DNA of 64,000 bases, from the NCBI GenBank assembly GCA_040357565.1, contig JBDODJ010000023.1. The stretch is one strand, 5' to 3'. A program made the position numbers and the translations under genes. Origin of the DNA: Cercozoa sp. M6MM. Taxonomy: Eukaryota; Endomyxa: Ascetosporea. Below the pieces are notes generated by a model. That model had not been told where the DNA came from, did not search any database, and worked only from the letters and a program-made list of their open reading frames with translations. Below are positions 11,821 to 23,013 of the stretch, in pieces (position 1 is the first letter of the stretch; each line of letters begins with the position of its first letter).

Positions 11821-12105
11821 TACGTGCGTACGTGCGTACGTGCATACGTGATACGTGTATTCTCTTTGTCTCTCAACGCAAGATACGTGCCTACCCTGCA
11901 GGGATGCCGCGCCTGCGTCGGCGTCGTCAGAGTCGCCATAGCTTCTAATTTTGCCACTCCGCTCGGCTCGGCTCGGTAATCAGACGAAACGCACGTGCGT
12001 GCCGGTGGGAGAGTCTGTTTGTCACACGCCCACGCACGACATACTTCGCTCCGCTCCATGTCACAGCGTCGATTTTTTATTCGTCTGTTCATAGATACTA
12101 TTTGT

Positions 12106-12400
12106 TACGGCATAGCGTTTCTCAACCAGTCAAGTTGTCATCTGACTCGACTAAGTTTACACGTCAGCGCGGACGATTAAATCTAAGCCAGTATGGTTAA
12201 TAGTGAAGGATTTGTTTTGCTAGACCTGACTTCTTAGCTTGGGTCAAGCTTTCTACTTTGACTGCACTCTTCCCAACTCATGTCCCTTTGCACTTGATAC
12301 GTTCTGCCGTGATAGTGCCTGGGCTTTTTTTCAATTGCCATCAACAAGTTTCCTTTATTTAGTCGTCTTCAATACCTTAGTTACTGGTTCAATACCGCAA
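12106..12400 (+). repeat. Dispersed repeat A, copy 1
   Basis: This block shares several long near-identical stretches in the same order with 61077-61320. They include gcatagcgtttctcaa, the region around ttgttttgctagacctgact, cttaagctttctac-like sequence, and taccttagttac with ggt...taccg.aaca. Divergence is substantial and the block has no open frame, so it is probably an old, decayed mobile or non-coding element. It lies between the ABCD and LYR genes. Confidence 0.7.
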
Positions 12401-12479
12401 CATATTCGTTTGCCGTTCAATTTCAGTGTATACGATCCCCCATCGATCGTGCACGGTCACGGCCATCATGATAGTTAGT

Positions 12480-12625
12480 TAGTTCAGTCTACTACGAAAC
12501 CAACTGTCGTATGTAGAGTGTCCCTGTACCAGTTTGGGGGGAAGGGGTGTCATACTATCGCATGGCCGTAATTCAACTCCCCTTTTCAACTTCCAGGACG
12601 TCTTCTTTCAGGTCGCGGAGATCAA
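12480..12625 (+). repeat. Dispersed repeat B, copy 1
   Basis: Similar to 28742-28975. Shared features in order are gtta gttcagtc at the left, cctg.accagt, a G-rich run, ggccgtaattcaact / gggccattcaact, ccccttttcaa, and ggacgtcttct / agacatcttct at the right. It lies next to repeat A copy 1; the two may be parts of one larger element. Confidence 0.6.
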
Positions 12626-12633
12626 GATATAAA

Positions 12634-13843
12634 TTAAAGGACGTCGCCCTGTCGACGCAATTCAGCGAGAGGGTCGCGCTGATCCTGCTCTTGTCGGAAT
12701 CCCTCCATCATTCGCGCCTGCTCCAGCAATGCACAATAAATAAAAACATAGCAAACACACAAAAAGCAGCAAACAACACCTGTCTCTGATGCGCTTCAAT
12801 CGTGAGTTCCATGGCGCCTTGGATTTCGTCATCATCCATGAACTCCATCAGATACTCGAGCATCTCCTCGCGCGGCAACTCACCTGCACATCGCGACACA
12901 TGCCGAGTATGTCAAAAAACAACATTGGGACGCACCTGTTGTTTCATAGTGATTCTTCATGCGCAAAAGTCGCTCGTCACCTGTAAAATGGGGCAACTAT
13001 AGCAATTTTGGAGAACGGCTTTCACCGCTCAAAACACGAAATTAGAGCGAGGAAAAACTCAAACTACCATCGAGCATATCGATCTTGCCTGAGGGGTTCA
13101 CAACACTCGTTTCGTCTGGGTTCTCCATAAAGTGTTGTCGTCGCACCTGCAGTTTCGGGGGCTTCTCTCAAAAACCAGTCAAAAAAAAAAAGAGAACGCT
13201 TTACGAGGTACTCGTGTTTCTTGAGCTGCTCCGGGTCCACGTCGGCTCGCTGGTTCCTCGTGTGCGACAGGTGCGCCTTGAAGCCCTCGTTGCCCAGCGT
13301 GAAATGGTCATCTGTAGCCATCGCCAGGAGTGCTTCCTCCTTCGTCTTCAACTCGCCGTCGTACGACTGAAACGATGTCGTGCCTGAGATTATAGCAACA
13401 TCAAATTAAACAGTAACAAAAGTTACAACACAAAATCACCTCGCTTGGCTTCCTCTTCCAGCTGGCGAAATTCGCTCTCCAGCACCGAAGCAGATGCCGT
13501 TGACTTTTCGAGAAAAACTCGGCGCTTTTCGGCACGATCAAACAATTCATCCACGGCAAACACATCCACTGGAAAATACGCAAAGCGATCACACAGTCCA
13601 ACACAGGAGAAACGGAAATATTAAGTACGGTCATGCGCGTGCGCGGCTAAAGCAGCATCAAACTCGGCACGAATCAACTCTCTGCAGTCATCAAAACCAT
13701 AAGAGACACACGAAGCACGGAGACAGCGTCCAATGCGAGTCGTACTGGTGCTTTTGGCGCTGTGCATGCGAGTCGAATCGGCGCACAGCGCGCAGAAGGC
13801 CGCGATAAGCTTTCAAAGTACGTTTAGCGAGACTATCTGACAT
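12634..13843 (-). CDS. LYR-motif (complex 1 LYR) protein with long C-terminal extension
   Basis: The N-terminus MSDSLAKRTLKAYRGLLRAV carries the LYR-type signature (here AYR, then the basic LLRAVRRF segment). The next exon gives ELIRAEFDAALAAHAHD, the second conserved part (IRAEF) of LYRM proteins. These small mitochondrial proteins bind acyl carrier protein and help assemble respiratory complexes or Fe-S clusters. Usual LYRM proteins are 80-120 residues, but this one continues in phase through several more exons to about 300 residues. The extension is charged and helical (VFAVDELFDRAEKRRVF; EDPEQLKKHEYL-type; ELPREEMLEYLMEFMDDDEI) and ends GDVL. I do not recognise the extension. The intron phases argue for one gene, but two genes run together cannot be excluded. 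Confidence 0.6.
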
Positions 13844-14236
13844 CTAACACACCTGTGCGTACACTAGATAATCAATACAGTTTGTACAGCCCTTGAGCGC
13901 GCGGCCCTTTGAAAAAATAATACACTAACTGAAGCCGATGATACAATAGAAAAAGACATAGCTGCTAGTGGACATTTCAAGCGATTTTAATCAATAATTT
14001 AGCGCGATGATGGAAGGCATCCTCAGGCGCGCGCATCCATCCGGTAGGGCGGATTCGATCATGACGTTGTCAGCAAACGCCCCGATGGTCGCACGGTGCG
14101 CGCCATGGAGGACACAATATAATAGTTACAGTGAGCAGAGGCCGATCGGACGGACGGACGGACGGCGGACTCACACGACGACGTGACGTGACGTATCGAC
14201 AGGAAGGAAGGCAGGTCAGCCAACCGACCTGGGGGC
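13844..14236. other. Intergenic spacer between two minus-strand genes
   Basis: 393 bp between the LYR-gene start and the globin-RGS gene stop. It includes a GGACGGACGGACGG micro-repeat near 14150 and a GACGTGACGTGACGT stretch near 14181. No coding signal is seen. Confidence 0.5.
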
Positions 14237-16496
14237 TATCTGTTGCCCGAGTTGCTGTTCGGCGGCGTGACTTTGCCTGCAACACCCATCAATCAATCCA
14301 ACTTAGCAACCCCCCCCCCCCGTTAGCAGAAGGAGTAAGAGTGCCGTACCCTGTAACGACTGCAGCAAGGCCGTGCACACCTCCGATTTTCGGAAGCGCG
14401 GGAACAGGTCGTGCTGCATGATCTGCACCACCTCTGAGAAGGCCGGCTCGAACGCATTGTCGTGCATCAGTCGCGCCGTCAGCGCACTATTTCGCCGCGA
14501 TCGAATCGGCGACACCGAAGGACTGTACACAGATACCAGTGTGTTACGTTACGTTACATACACCTAAAACTCATAGAGGCATATGCAAGCATGATACCTG
14601 GCCACCATGTCCGTGCTACTGAATGTGAAGGAGCCCTCCGATTCCGGTGTCGAACTGTGCATATCAGTCCCATATCACATATATACATATACACAGAAAG
14701 AACAATATACACAGGCGACGGGCTGTCCTGGAAGCGTCGGATCAGCACCTCGCGCGACGCGTGCGAGATATTGATCGGCCTGTCCACCCAAACCATTAGC
14801 ATCCTGCAAGGAGGCCAAAACATACGAGCGCGCGTCGTGCGGAATGTAGTCATCAAAGATGCGCCACGCCTCTTCGACACGACGTCGCACCTCCTGTTGT
14901 CCCATCACACCATATCCCTCTCTATCTGGACAGTACTGCTTTCCCAGCTACGAGCACTACCTTCACTGCACTCCAGCGTGTCACGTCGCGGTAGAACATG
15001 AGATTCTCCGATGCCAGTTCACGTGCCATGAACTGTGCCACCCCGAAAAGTTATAACTCAAGCACCTCCTTTCTACTCCAATGACACAAAACTGCCAACA
15101 CACCAACTGGAAGTACGACAGGCAGCGTGCGTCTTGCAGGAAGTCGAAGAAGTGGTCGTCGCGCAGCAAATTCTCTGTCTCCGACGGCGGCACTTCGCTG
15201 TCCATCTGCAAGCACCGGCACCAGTAGTTACACGCATAACAGAGACCTCTACGATAAGAAACACGATAAGAAAGGTCAGGCTACCGACAGACTCGACAGC
15301 GTCGACGCGAGCGACACGCGGCGCGTCGACAACGACGACGGTCCTTCCTGCAGGCATATATACACCGATACACCGATAGTAGGACCACTCACAAAACCCT
15401 CGCCTACCGAGGCCGGGTCGTCCGACGTGTGCAGCGACACACTCAGCGCGCCCGAGCTCTTGCGCGACCGCGATCGGTACGACAACTCCGTGCTTGCCGA
15501 GTGTCGCAGCGCTCTCGTTTTGGTCGAAGGCGACACGTTTCGTCTGCGTACGAGATACGCACCACAGTCACCCGAGATAGATAGTAAGCTACAAACAAAG
15601 GACGGTAGAACAAGCTCTACGCTTTTCTGCGAAGCAGTCGGCGGCGGAATTTCTTTTCGTGCTTCATTTGCTCCTCGGCCATCAAGCAACCGCAAATGTT
15701 AAGCACTTCCTTCCTGCAGGCACATTATACACAATGTTATTTGCAGATATCATATTGGTGGTACATTTAGACACAGATATCGTACAGTGAGAAGGCGATA
15801 CGCGGCGTGAACTGATGCGGCACCGTCACTTTGAGTGCATCGCACAGCGCCTGCACAAAAAGACACCAGTACACACAACCCCAACACAAGAGGCACAGAT
15901 ATAAGAGCCCACATCGGTGAGGTGCGCGTAGGCAGCCACAGGCAGGTCAATGTTGGCGTGCAGGCGACCGACCTCCTTGACACGTGCGTCCAGGTGCTCC
16001 AGATCAGCGAGATTCTGCACGAACGACGACAGCATGTGAATTAGTCGACTCTGTGCAGTACAAGACACACATAACTTACACAGCCTACTTTCTAAAAGAA
16101 CGAAAGAATGAAACGTGCGAAAAGCCTACCATCTGCGCTTCAGCGCGCTGGCGGTTCGAGCTGCCGTCGGTGCCAAACACCGACAGATACTCGGGGTGCG
16201 CCGAGAACAGTCCATTGTACAACTCGAGCGCGATTTCCTGTCCGCATAGATACAATCCACGGCCACGCACACAAGAGCACGAGGAAACACAGGGTACCGA
16301 GCGTTTCTCCTCGACCACGTCAAACCAAAAGGTCTGAACGACCTGTACGATCGTATACTTGTCGCCCTAACAGCAGAACCGGCTTGGCCCGTTTACAACA
16401 ACAGCCCAAATCTAAAAGGATACAAAATACCTCATCAGTTATCACATGCGTGCCCGCAAGCTTATCCGCAAGCCCGGTGCTCTGCTTATTGCCCAT
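14237..16496 (-). CDS. N-myristoylatable globin-RGS fusion protein
   Basis: The first exon (16431-16496) encodes MGNKQSTGLADKLAGTHVIT; Gly2 with Ser6 fits the N-myristoylation pattern. Exons 16298-16366 and about 16131-16238 follow, then one covering about 15912-16045. They form a globin fold: VVQTFWFDVVEE (A helix), ALELYNGLFSAHPEYLSVFG (B-C, CD corner), HMLSSFVQNLADLEHL (E-F) and VKEVGRLHANIDLPVAAY, whose His is at the proximal F8 position. The GH region is PHQFTPRIAFSLKEVLNI. Order and spacing match neuroglobin; E7 is not His. A Ser/Arg-rich linker follows, then an RGS domain: ENLLRDDHFFDFLQD, FMARELASENLMFYRDV, AWRIFDDYIPHDA, INISHASREVLIRRF and MQHDLFPRFRKSEV. RGS domains speed GTP hydrolysis by G-alpha. 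The haem-plus-RGS pairing suggests gas- or redox-controlled G-protein signalling (inference). The stop is TAG at 14237-14239. One intron contains a clear GCTAATG branch-like site. Confidence 0.8.
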
Positions 16497-17325
16497 GTTG
16501 CCTGGGACAAATAAATTACTTGTATTTCAACCAAAAATCCCAATGAGTCACCAAAAAAACAACAACCACGCAAACCACGAACATGCATCTAAACTATCAT
16601 TGGGACACACAATCACTACGCAAACAATGCACTCACGCCATGCCACACGCGCACGGCTCTGTTCTAGTCGCTGAAACTCACCGAGGCGCAAAGGATCCAC
16701 GCTATTTCGCGTCGAATTTCCCGGACAAGCCTTGTCTGTAGTCCTATTAATACGTTGTGGTAAGTCTTGAATCGCTGTAAAGTCGTTCCACAACAACGCG
16801 CTGACCTGCCCGTTCAGATCGCACAACAGCCGGGCACTGGAGATGAGATCTCAATCAGTGGTCAGCTCGTCTCCCAGCACGGAGGCGTTTAACCCATGCA
16901 TCCCTATCCTTGGAAGTCAGGCAAGCGTTTTACACTGCCCAAAGTCTCGTCAGGTGCCAAGTTCACATCAGCCTACTAGTGGTCCACCGCACACCGTTTT
17001 GTTTGGAGCCTGCCTCCGTTGGTGGTTTGGCGCCGTGATCTCACACAACGACGAACAGTTCTGGAGACCGAGGAGTGTCGAGAGCATAAAACTCCCTGCG
17101 TTAGAAATGCTTCTCCCGTCCCGCGACGTTTAACCCGTAGCTGGTACCCATTAGCTGGTACCCATTAACAGTGACACTCCGAATGGAGTACATTGAGCGA
17201 GCCAGGCCCACTGTAGGTCCAGCTGCACTATTTGCAGCAACCACACGCTTCGAGTGATTGTAACAGGGTAGGAATTTGGTGGTAACTACTCAAATCAGTT
17301 TTTCGGGGTTGGGAGTTCACGTCAA
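16497..17325. other. Long intergenic spacer upstream of the globin-RGS gene
   Basis: About 830 bp between the globin-RGS start and the STI1 stop, both on the minus strand. The part next to 16500-16850 is the likely promoter. A perfect small tandem repeat TAGCTGGTACCCAT occurs at about 17137-17167. No gene family is seen in the remaining frames. Confidence 0.5.
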
Positions 17326-19788
17326 TTAGATGATGCCAGCCAACATGAGGATCTCAAGTTTCTTGGCCATGGCAGGCTGCCGCATGGCGCGCATCATGGC
17401 CGACTGGTCCTGACTCTGGAGCACCTCGCGCACCGCCGGGTCCGTCAGTAGCATGCGCACCGGGGGGGGGGGGGGTAAAGAGTAATGGGGCTAGGGCTAG
17501 GAACAGGTATAGGTACCTTAGGATGCTGAGCAGCAGCCTCACGCTCCTGGTCGGTGATCTTGCCTTCGGCACGTCGCTGCTGCGCCGTCATGAGCGTCTT
17601 GCTTCGGTCCTCGAGCAGCTCACGGTTCTGCGGCTCGACTTGGAGGCCCTGAGAGTACATGCAGTAGGCGAGGAAGACAAAAGCCGGGGATGGGGGGGGG
17701 GGGGTATACCTTGTCGTAGCACTCGACCGCATCAATGAGCATGTTGAGGAAGTGGAGGATGCGACCCTTGCGAATGTAGGCCTTGACCCAGGTCGGCTCA
17801 AGCTTGATGGCCTCGTCGCAATCGTCCATGGCCTTGCCCCAGTCCATCACCTTGGAGTAGGCCGCCGCACGGTTCGTGTACCTAGGTACACAAAAATACC
17901 AGACACGTGTTTATAAAAGAGATAAATAGGAGAGGTACAGCTTGTGGTTCTTGGGGTCGCGCTTGATGGCCTCCGAGTACCTATGGTATAGAATACAGTA
18001 CAAGTTAAGGGTAGGGTAGGAAGGGGTATGAGGCATGATAGTACTGCTCAATTGCGGCCGGGTACTTGCCATCCAACATGAGTTTGTTGCCCTGCTTCTT
18101 GTGTTCCTCTGCCTTGGCAGGATCCAGGTAGGCCTCGGCCTGCTTCTGTCGCAGCTGACGCTTCAGTTTGAGCGTCTGTCGCGTCAGTTTCTCGTCCTTG
18201 TGCTCCAGGTAGCTGCGCTCGTACAACTCCAGGGCACCTTCAAAGTCGCCGCGCAACTCAGCGATCTTGGCACGCCGGGCCTGCGGGGTAAGGGGTAAAG
18301 ATATAGATGCAGGGGGTAAAGGGATAGGTGCAGGTAAGGGGTACAAGAGCACGGCCAAGGTCCTTGGGTTCCACAGCAACACCAGCTTCACGCAGCTTCT
18401 CAATCACGTCGAGGCAGGCCTCGTCGGCCTCGTCGAGACGACCCATCTGCACCAGCACTGCGGCACGGTTGTTGATGTACACGGCGTTCTGCGGCTCCAG
18501 CTCATGTGCCTACACGTTTACGTACCTCCCAGTTTACCCCCCCCCCCCTTCTACCCACTTCCCCGTACCAGCGTGTACTGCTTGAGCGCCTCGTCGAAGC
18601 GACGCTTGCGGTAGTACTCGGTGCCCTTCAACTTGGCCTGCTCGGCTTCGCTCGGCTCAGCTTCTGGCTCCGGCTCAGCTTGCTTGGGCTCAGCAGCCGG
18701 CTTCTCCGGCTCAGTAGCCGTGGTTTCTGCCGGCTGCGGCTGCTGCTGCTGGAAGTTGTGCAACTGCGCCTGCAGTACGGCACCGAAGAGTTCCTGCATG
18801 TCGGGATCGTTGCCGACCTGGCTCGGACTAGGGGAAATGGGGGGTAAGGGTAAGATGCAAGGGATAGAGGGGGGGAAAAAAGAGAGGTCAGAATACAGCT
18901 GGCTAGGCGACTGCACGAGCGCGTCGATTTTGTTCTTGTACTCGGCATCGCTGCTGTAACGCGATGCCATCACCGGGTTCGACATGACGGCACCCATGAT
19001 GGCCTCCGGCGTCATGAACTGCGCCAGTGGGTCCTTACCTACCACAATGAGATAAGGGGGGTAAACGGGGGGAGGGGTAAAGCTCATACCAGCCTGGCCG
19101 AAAACATTGCGCATTTCGCGCTCGCAAGCAGCCAGACCTTCCGTCAGTGCCTACACACAGTCAGGGGGTAGAGTCAGGGGTAAAGAGCGGGGCAAAGGGA
19201 GGGCTCAACTCACGCGATCGCCGGGAGCGACCTGGAGACCGGCCTCGTAGACATCGGCAGCAGCACCGAAATCGCCCTTGCGGAAGAGAGCGAGACCCTA
19301 AGTCAATATCACAAAAGTCAAGGGTGCTTCAGACTGTTTAACGTAAGGCAAAGGGGCAAACAAAGTTGGTTTAGGGGCCGAAGGAGAAACGGTACCTTGC
19401 GCGAGTAGCCCTTGGCCCAGTCCTGCTTGAGCTCGATGCACTTGTCAGCATCGGCAATCGCCTCATCGAGCTTGCTGTGAAGGTATTAAGGAAGTAAACG
19501 GGAGCGCGGGGGGGGGGGTAAAAGGCCGCAACAAAGGGAAATATGGTAGGTCAAAAGAAGGGAAAGCAAAAGCACCCCATCTCAGTAAGACAGGCGCATC
19601 GGTTCGAATAGAACGCGTGGTTCGTCGGCTCGAGTTTGATGGCTTCGCCGAACGCTTTCACAGCGGCCTCCCAGTCCCTGTTCAAGTTTCACAAGTCTGC
19701 TCCAACCCAACACGAACAAAACAAAGGATGCAGCTCACTTCTGCTTGAAGGCGGCGACGCCGGCAGCCTTGAATTCCGCAGCAGACAT
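17326..19788 (-). CDS. STI1: STI1/HOP, Hsp70-Hsp90 co-chaperone
   Basis: STI1 bridges Hsp70 and Hsp90 through three TPR domains. It starts MSAAEFKAAGVAAFKQKDWE, the first TPR helix, with TPR1 continuing through NHAFYSNRCACLTEMG and AKGYSRKGLALFRKGDF. The first DP domain follows (GKDPLAQFMTPEAIMGAVMS). A Gln/Pro/Glu-rich linker leads to TPR2A (AKLKGTEYYRKRRFDEALKQ; INNRAAVLVQMG; RRAKIAELRGDF) and TPR2B (EHKKQGNKLMLDGKYPAAIE; LYTNRAAAYSKVMDW; AYIRKGRILHF). The C-terminal DP2 domain ends MAKKLEILMLAGII. The length of about 570 residues is normal. About 12 introns, many with G-runs on the plus strand (C-runs in the sense strand), separate the exons. It is head to head with the dolichyldiphosphatase gene across 205 bp. 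Confidence 0.95.
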
Positions 19789-19993
19789 GTTCGTTTTTCG
19801 ATTTTGCACTTGCAAGTCGGATGCCCGAAAACTAAGCGCGAGTGTCTGGCACAAAACCTGACACGTGCTTAAACTACAAGAGCACACTCAGTACACTTAA
19901 GCTCGTCTTGGCTTTTCGGAATCATTTCGAAAATTCTCAAGCTCGCTGATCGAACCTTTCAAGGTTCGTAAGGCACTTGATCGGACTTGAGAT
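19789..19993. promoter_or_regulatory. Shared intergenic region between STI1 (-) and the dolichyldiphosphatase gene (+)
   Basis: These 205 bp lie between two divergent starts. They include close GAA/TTC blocks (tttcggaatcatttcgaaaattctc, 19915-19937), which resemble heat-shock-element spacing (nGAAn/nTTCn). Given the STI1 neighbour this is a plausible HSF site, but it is only a pattern match. Confidence 0.35.
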
Positions 19994-20848
19994 ATGCCGC
20001 GGGTGCTTTTACAGGCCACACTCGTTGCTTTTGTATGTTGATGCTTTTGGGAATATTGTGGAGTGCATTTGTGCTGTTGTTTAGAATGATGAAGACCTGA
20101 TCTCGCGGTTTGCAGCTTATGTAACGAATGTGCCGGTACTTGGGAACAGCTGTTCTCACCAACAAAGATGTTACAGATGTGAGGCAGTATCTACTGGCTG
20201 CTGGCCTGCTGGGTGCAGTTTTAGCGACTCGGAGCAAACACGGTTTGTTGGAGTACAATTGTACAGTTGTTCACACGATACTGTGTTGTTTCAACAGGAA
20301 TGGCCATGGGCATTGTGCTGCTGTTCAATTCGGTTGTCAGCGCCACGCTGAAGCGCGTTTTGCACGGCGAAATCACGCGCCGTCCGGATGACAGTTTTCT
20401 GGATGGTACTTTTTAAATATCATGAATTTACGGACTTTTTTGGAACCTGACCGTCCAGGCAAAGGCATGCCGTCGCACCATGCAATGTTCGTACTGTGTT
20501 TCTCGGTTTTATTGTTCCGAGTGTATCGAAATTGGCTCGCGCGATTGCTGTCGTTGGCGGTGTCGTTTCTGGTCTGCTGGTCGCGCGTATACCTTGGTAC
20601 GAGTTCCCTTCATCTGACATGAGTTTTTATGTGTTGTCGATACAGGAGTGCACACGACCCCGCAAGTGGCTGCAGGTATGCTGTTGGGTGCCTTCGTGGG
20701 TGCCGTGTTCCCTTTGGATCGGCTGCCCCTGTGCCAACTCCATGCACTTGCCGAGCGGCTGTTGCAACAATCACCGTCGAATTCGGCGAGTGAATCGGAT
20801 GAACAGAAAGTTCGGATGACTAACACATTCCACACCAAGTCGCTTTAG
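19994..20848 (+). CDS. Dolichyldiphosphatase (PAP2 superfamily)
   Basis: This ER membrane enzyme removes a phosphate from dolichyl diphosphate so the lipid carrier of N-glycosylation can be recycled. Exons 19994-20032, 20085-20135 and 20188 onward restore MPRVLLQATLVAF-NDEDLI, then the membrane segment YLLAAGLLGAVLATRSKHG. The PAP2 phosphatase motifs are visible: LKRVLHGEITRRP (motif 1), GKGMPSHHAMFVLCF (motif 2) and CWSRVYLGVHTTPQVAAGM (motif 3, SR-X5-H). Motif 2 reads PSHH where most relatives have PSSH; the catalytic His is still present. Four to five hydrophobic segments fit the family. The C-terminal 50 residues are polar and ungapped. The length of about 230 is normal. Confidence 0.85.
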
Positions 20849-20995
20849 CTTTAGCGCTGTTTTTTGAAGAAACAAAGTTACTGTTCAAAATAACGTGCTG
20901 TTGATAAATATTCCCTGCAGCCGATGGGCTCAAGTTCCCACCCAAGTCGACTTTAGACCGCCAGCCTGCTCCGTTGTCATCTGTTTAGAGCCTGG

Positions 20996-21659
20996 ATGCT
21001 GTTGCGAAGTTTCCGGCAGAGTAGGTTTGGTCTACGGTGCGCGGCTCGAGTGATCGTTGAGGGCGGTGTCAAACTCGATGAGACGGCCGTGTCAACACGT
21101 GCGATGCGGAGCAGTGGTCCTGGCGGACAACACGTAAACACCACAAACAGTAAAGTCGAAGCGCGTTTCAACTTGTACGCGGCGTGGTGGCTGCCAGAGA
21201 AACTTCGCGAACGGTTTCTGGCAATCCATTCGAACCGGTGTGCTCAACTTGACTTGACTCTTGTATATCCCGCACGGTTTTAGTTGTTGACACAGTGCTT
21301 TATTTTCTTGTCTGTTATGTGGGCTTCGCTGCGTAACAGCCTTAAGTTTTTGTTGTTGACAGAATCACAAGCGAAGGCGACGTAATCGTGCGATGCCAAG
21401 ACTCGCGGTCGCAGGAGCAGAACCGCAAACTCGCGCTCAAGCGTCTGCAGCAGCTCCTTGACGAAGCCAACGAACTTCCGCCTGAGCGAATCGAAACCGC
21501 GCCGCCTGCCTACGCCAAGTATGTTTTTCGCTTTGTGTGTAGCGTTTTGTATCTCTATGATTGTCTGTTTTTACCAGAGAAAGGCGACTCAAGGACAAGC
21601 GGAAACGAAGTGATGTAAAATCGGCGCGGAAGGGCAAAGGAGGACGACTCATGCTTTAA
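20996..21659 (+). CDS. Mitochondrial peptidyl-tRNA hydrolase ICT1/MRPL58-like (GGQ domain)
   Basis: ICT1 is a release-factor-like protein of the mitochondrial ribosome that frees peptides from stalled ribosomes. The start MLLRSFRQSRFGLRCAARVI is an Arg-rich mitochondrial presequence. The catalytic loop SSGPGGQHVNTTNSKVEARF contains GGQ. LRERFLAIHSNR, then ITSEGDVIVRCQDSRSQEQN and ALKRLQQLLDEA complete the class-I release-factor fold. The last exon, after the intron near 21518-21580, encodes a Lys/Arg-rich tail (ERRLKDKRKRSDVKSARK) like the ribosome-binding tail of ICT1. The stop is TAA at 21657-21659, only 71 bp from the convergent SDR stop, so the 3' UTRs probably overlap. Confidence 0.9.
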
Positions 21660-21730
21660 CGTAGCGTACCCGTACAGTAATTAAATTGAATTCAAACTAA
21701 CCGGGCGATGTCCAGTTCACGGCAGTTCAG

Positions 21731-23013
21731 TTAGTTCATGCACCAGCCGTGCGAAACCACAAAGCTCTGCATATGAACAGTACTTATCACATGTCACAAA
21801 ACCCAAGGCAGTCAGTAAATAAATAGCTTCGGATGCTACCTGTCCAGTGAGAGAGTTGTTGGGGTGCGAAGCAACAAAGAGACAGGTCTCGGCAATGTCT
21901 TCCGGCGTCGTAAACTCGCCATCCTGTACAAGCATTAGCAGCAGATAAAGTTGGATCAGATATGAAAATGTACCACCGTGTCACGAAGCATGACATTCTT
22001 GACGACTTCCTCCTGCGCAAAAGAGATCAAGAAGAAGCAAGTCAAACCACAGTAGAGGCACCTCGGAAATGCCAAGACGCTCGGCCTGCTCGGGAATCTG
22101 CTTGAGCACCAGTTCGGTCTTGACAAAGCCGGGGCACACCAGGTTGGCACTGATGCCGTGCGGGCCGAGCTCCTTCGACAAAGCGCGCACACTGTTTCAA
22201 ACACATGCTTTCGAGACTGTGAACCATGCAAGCAGTTCAAAGCACGACTTACAGACCGAGCTGTCCGTGCTTGGCCGTGACGTAAGGCGCCTTGAGCACC
22301 GACGCAAGCTTTGAGTGCACACTACCCATCACGAGAAGCTTGCCTTGCCTCTCTTTGGCCAACATGTCCTTGGTGCACTCTCGAGCGAACAGAAAGGCGC
22401 CGTCGAGGTGCACGTTCATCATTCGTCGCCAGTCCTTCAGTTCCAGGTCCACAAACGGACTGATGTGCTGAATGCCAGCTGTTTTACAGGCGTGAACGTG
22501 AAAACAAAGTCACAGGGTTTTTATAGAATACGCACCGTTTGCGACCAGAACATCAACGCCATCGAACTCTTCAGACACCTTGCGCACCGTCTCAGTCACC
22601 TACAAGTCAAAAAAAAAACGGACGAATCACACATTATTCTTAGCGAACTAATATCTCACCTGCTGCTCGTCGGACACGTCACACTGCAGCGCAATGCCGT
22701 TGATCTCATGTGCAACCTTCTGTGCAGCCTCCAAGTTCATATCGATCACCGCCACTTTGCCTGTCACGTATTTCGGTATTTTAACTCTCACTCTGTCCAC
22801 GCGGAGAAAGAGAAACTCACCTCCCTCTTGAGCAAAGCGACGCGCGACGGCTTCGCCGATTCCGGCGCCCGCGCCAGTCACGATGCATGTCTTGTCCTGC
22901 CGGCATCGCATTTATTCTGTCCGATGATATCATCCACAGCAAATCGGAGACATTACCTGCAGACGCAGCGAAAAGAAACGCCTGCCAGACAGTGATGCCA
23001 AACGATGCAACAT
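21731..23013 (-). CDS. Short-chain dehydrogenase, 3-hydroxybutyrate dehydrogenase-like, mitochondrial
   Basis: The closest resemblance is to D-3-hydroxybutyrate dehydrogenases, which interconvert 3-hydroxybutyrate and acetoacetate with NAD. The start MLHRLASLSGRRFFSLRLQ is a typical mitochondrial presequence. The classical SDR motifs are all there: VTGAGAGIGEAVARRFA (TGxxxGxG cofactor loop), VIDMNLEAA (acidic residue favouring NAD), VLVANAGIQHISPF (NAG, here with the family's IQH), MGSVHSKLASVLKAPYVTAK (catalytic Ser and YxxxK) and LVCPGFVKTELV. The exon before the stop gives FTTPEDIAETCLFVASHPNN and the last gives VVSHGWCMN, like the VVDGGW ending of relatives. Substrate assignment within SDRs is tentative. 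About 8 exons. Confidence 0.82.

Noticed and set aside
11349-12092. Long minus-strand open frame over the ABCD 3' end and the CA repeat
   Set aside because: It crosses the N gap and dinucleotide repeat and opposes well-supported ABCD exons; no family resemblance.
12380-12400. GGTTCAATACC resembling a tRNA B box
   Set aside because: No matching A box, acceptor stem or anticodon arm could be placed around it; it belongs to dispersed repeat A.
16548-16826. Minus-strand frame upstream of the globin-RGS start
   Set aside because: No family match and no in-phase junction to MGNKQS; treated as promoter or 5' UTR.
20128-20391. Alternative start MCRYLG for the dolichyldiphosphatase
   Set aside because: Splicing 19994-20032, 20085-20135 and 20188 onward restores the family's N-terminus, so this frame is partly intronic.
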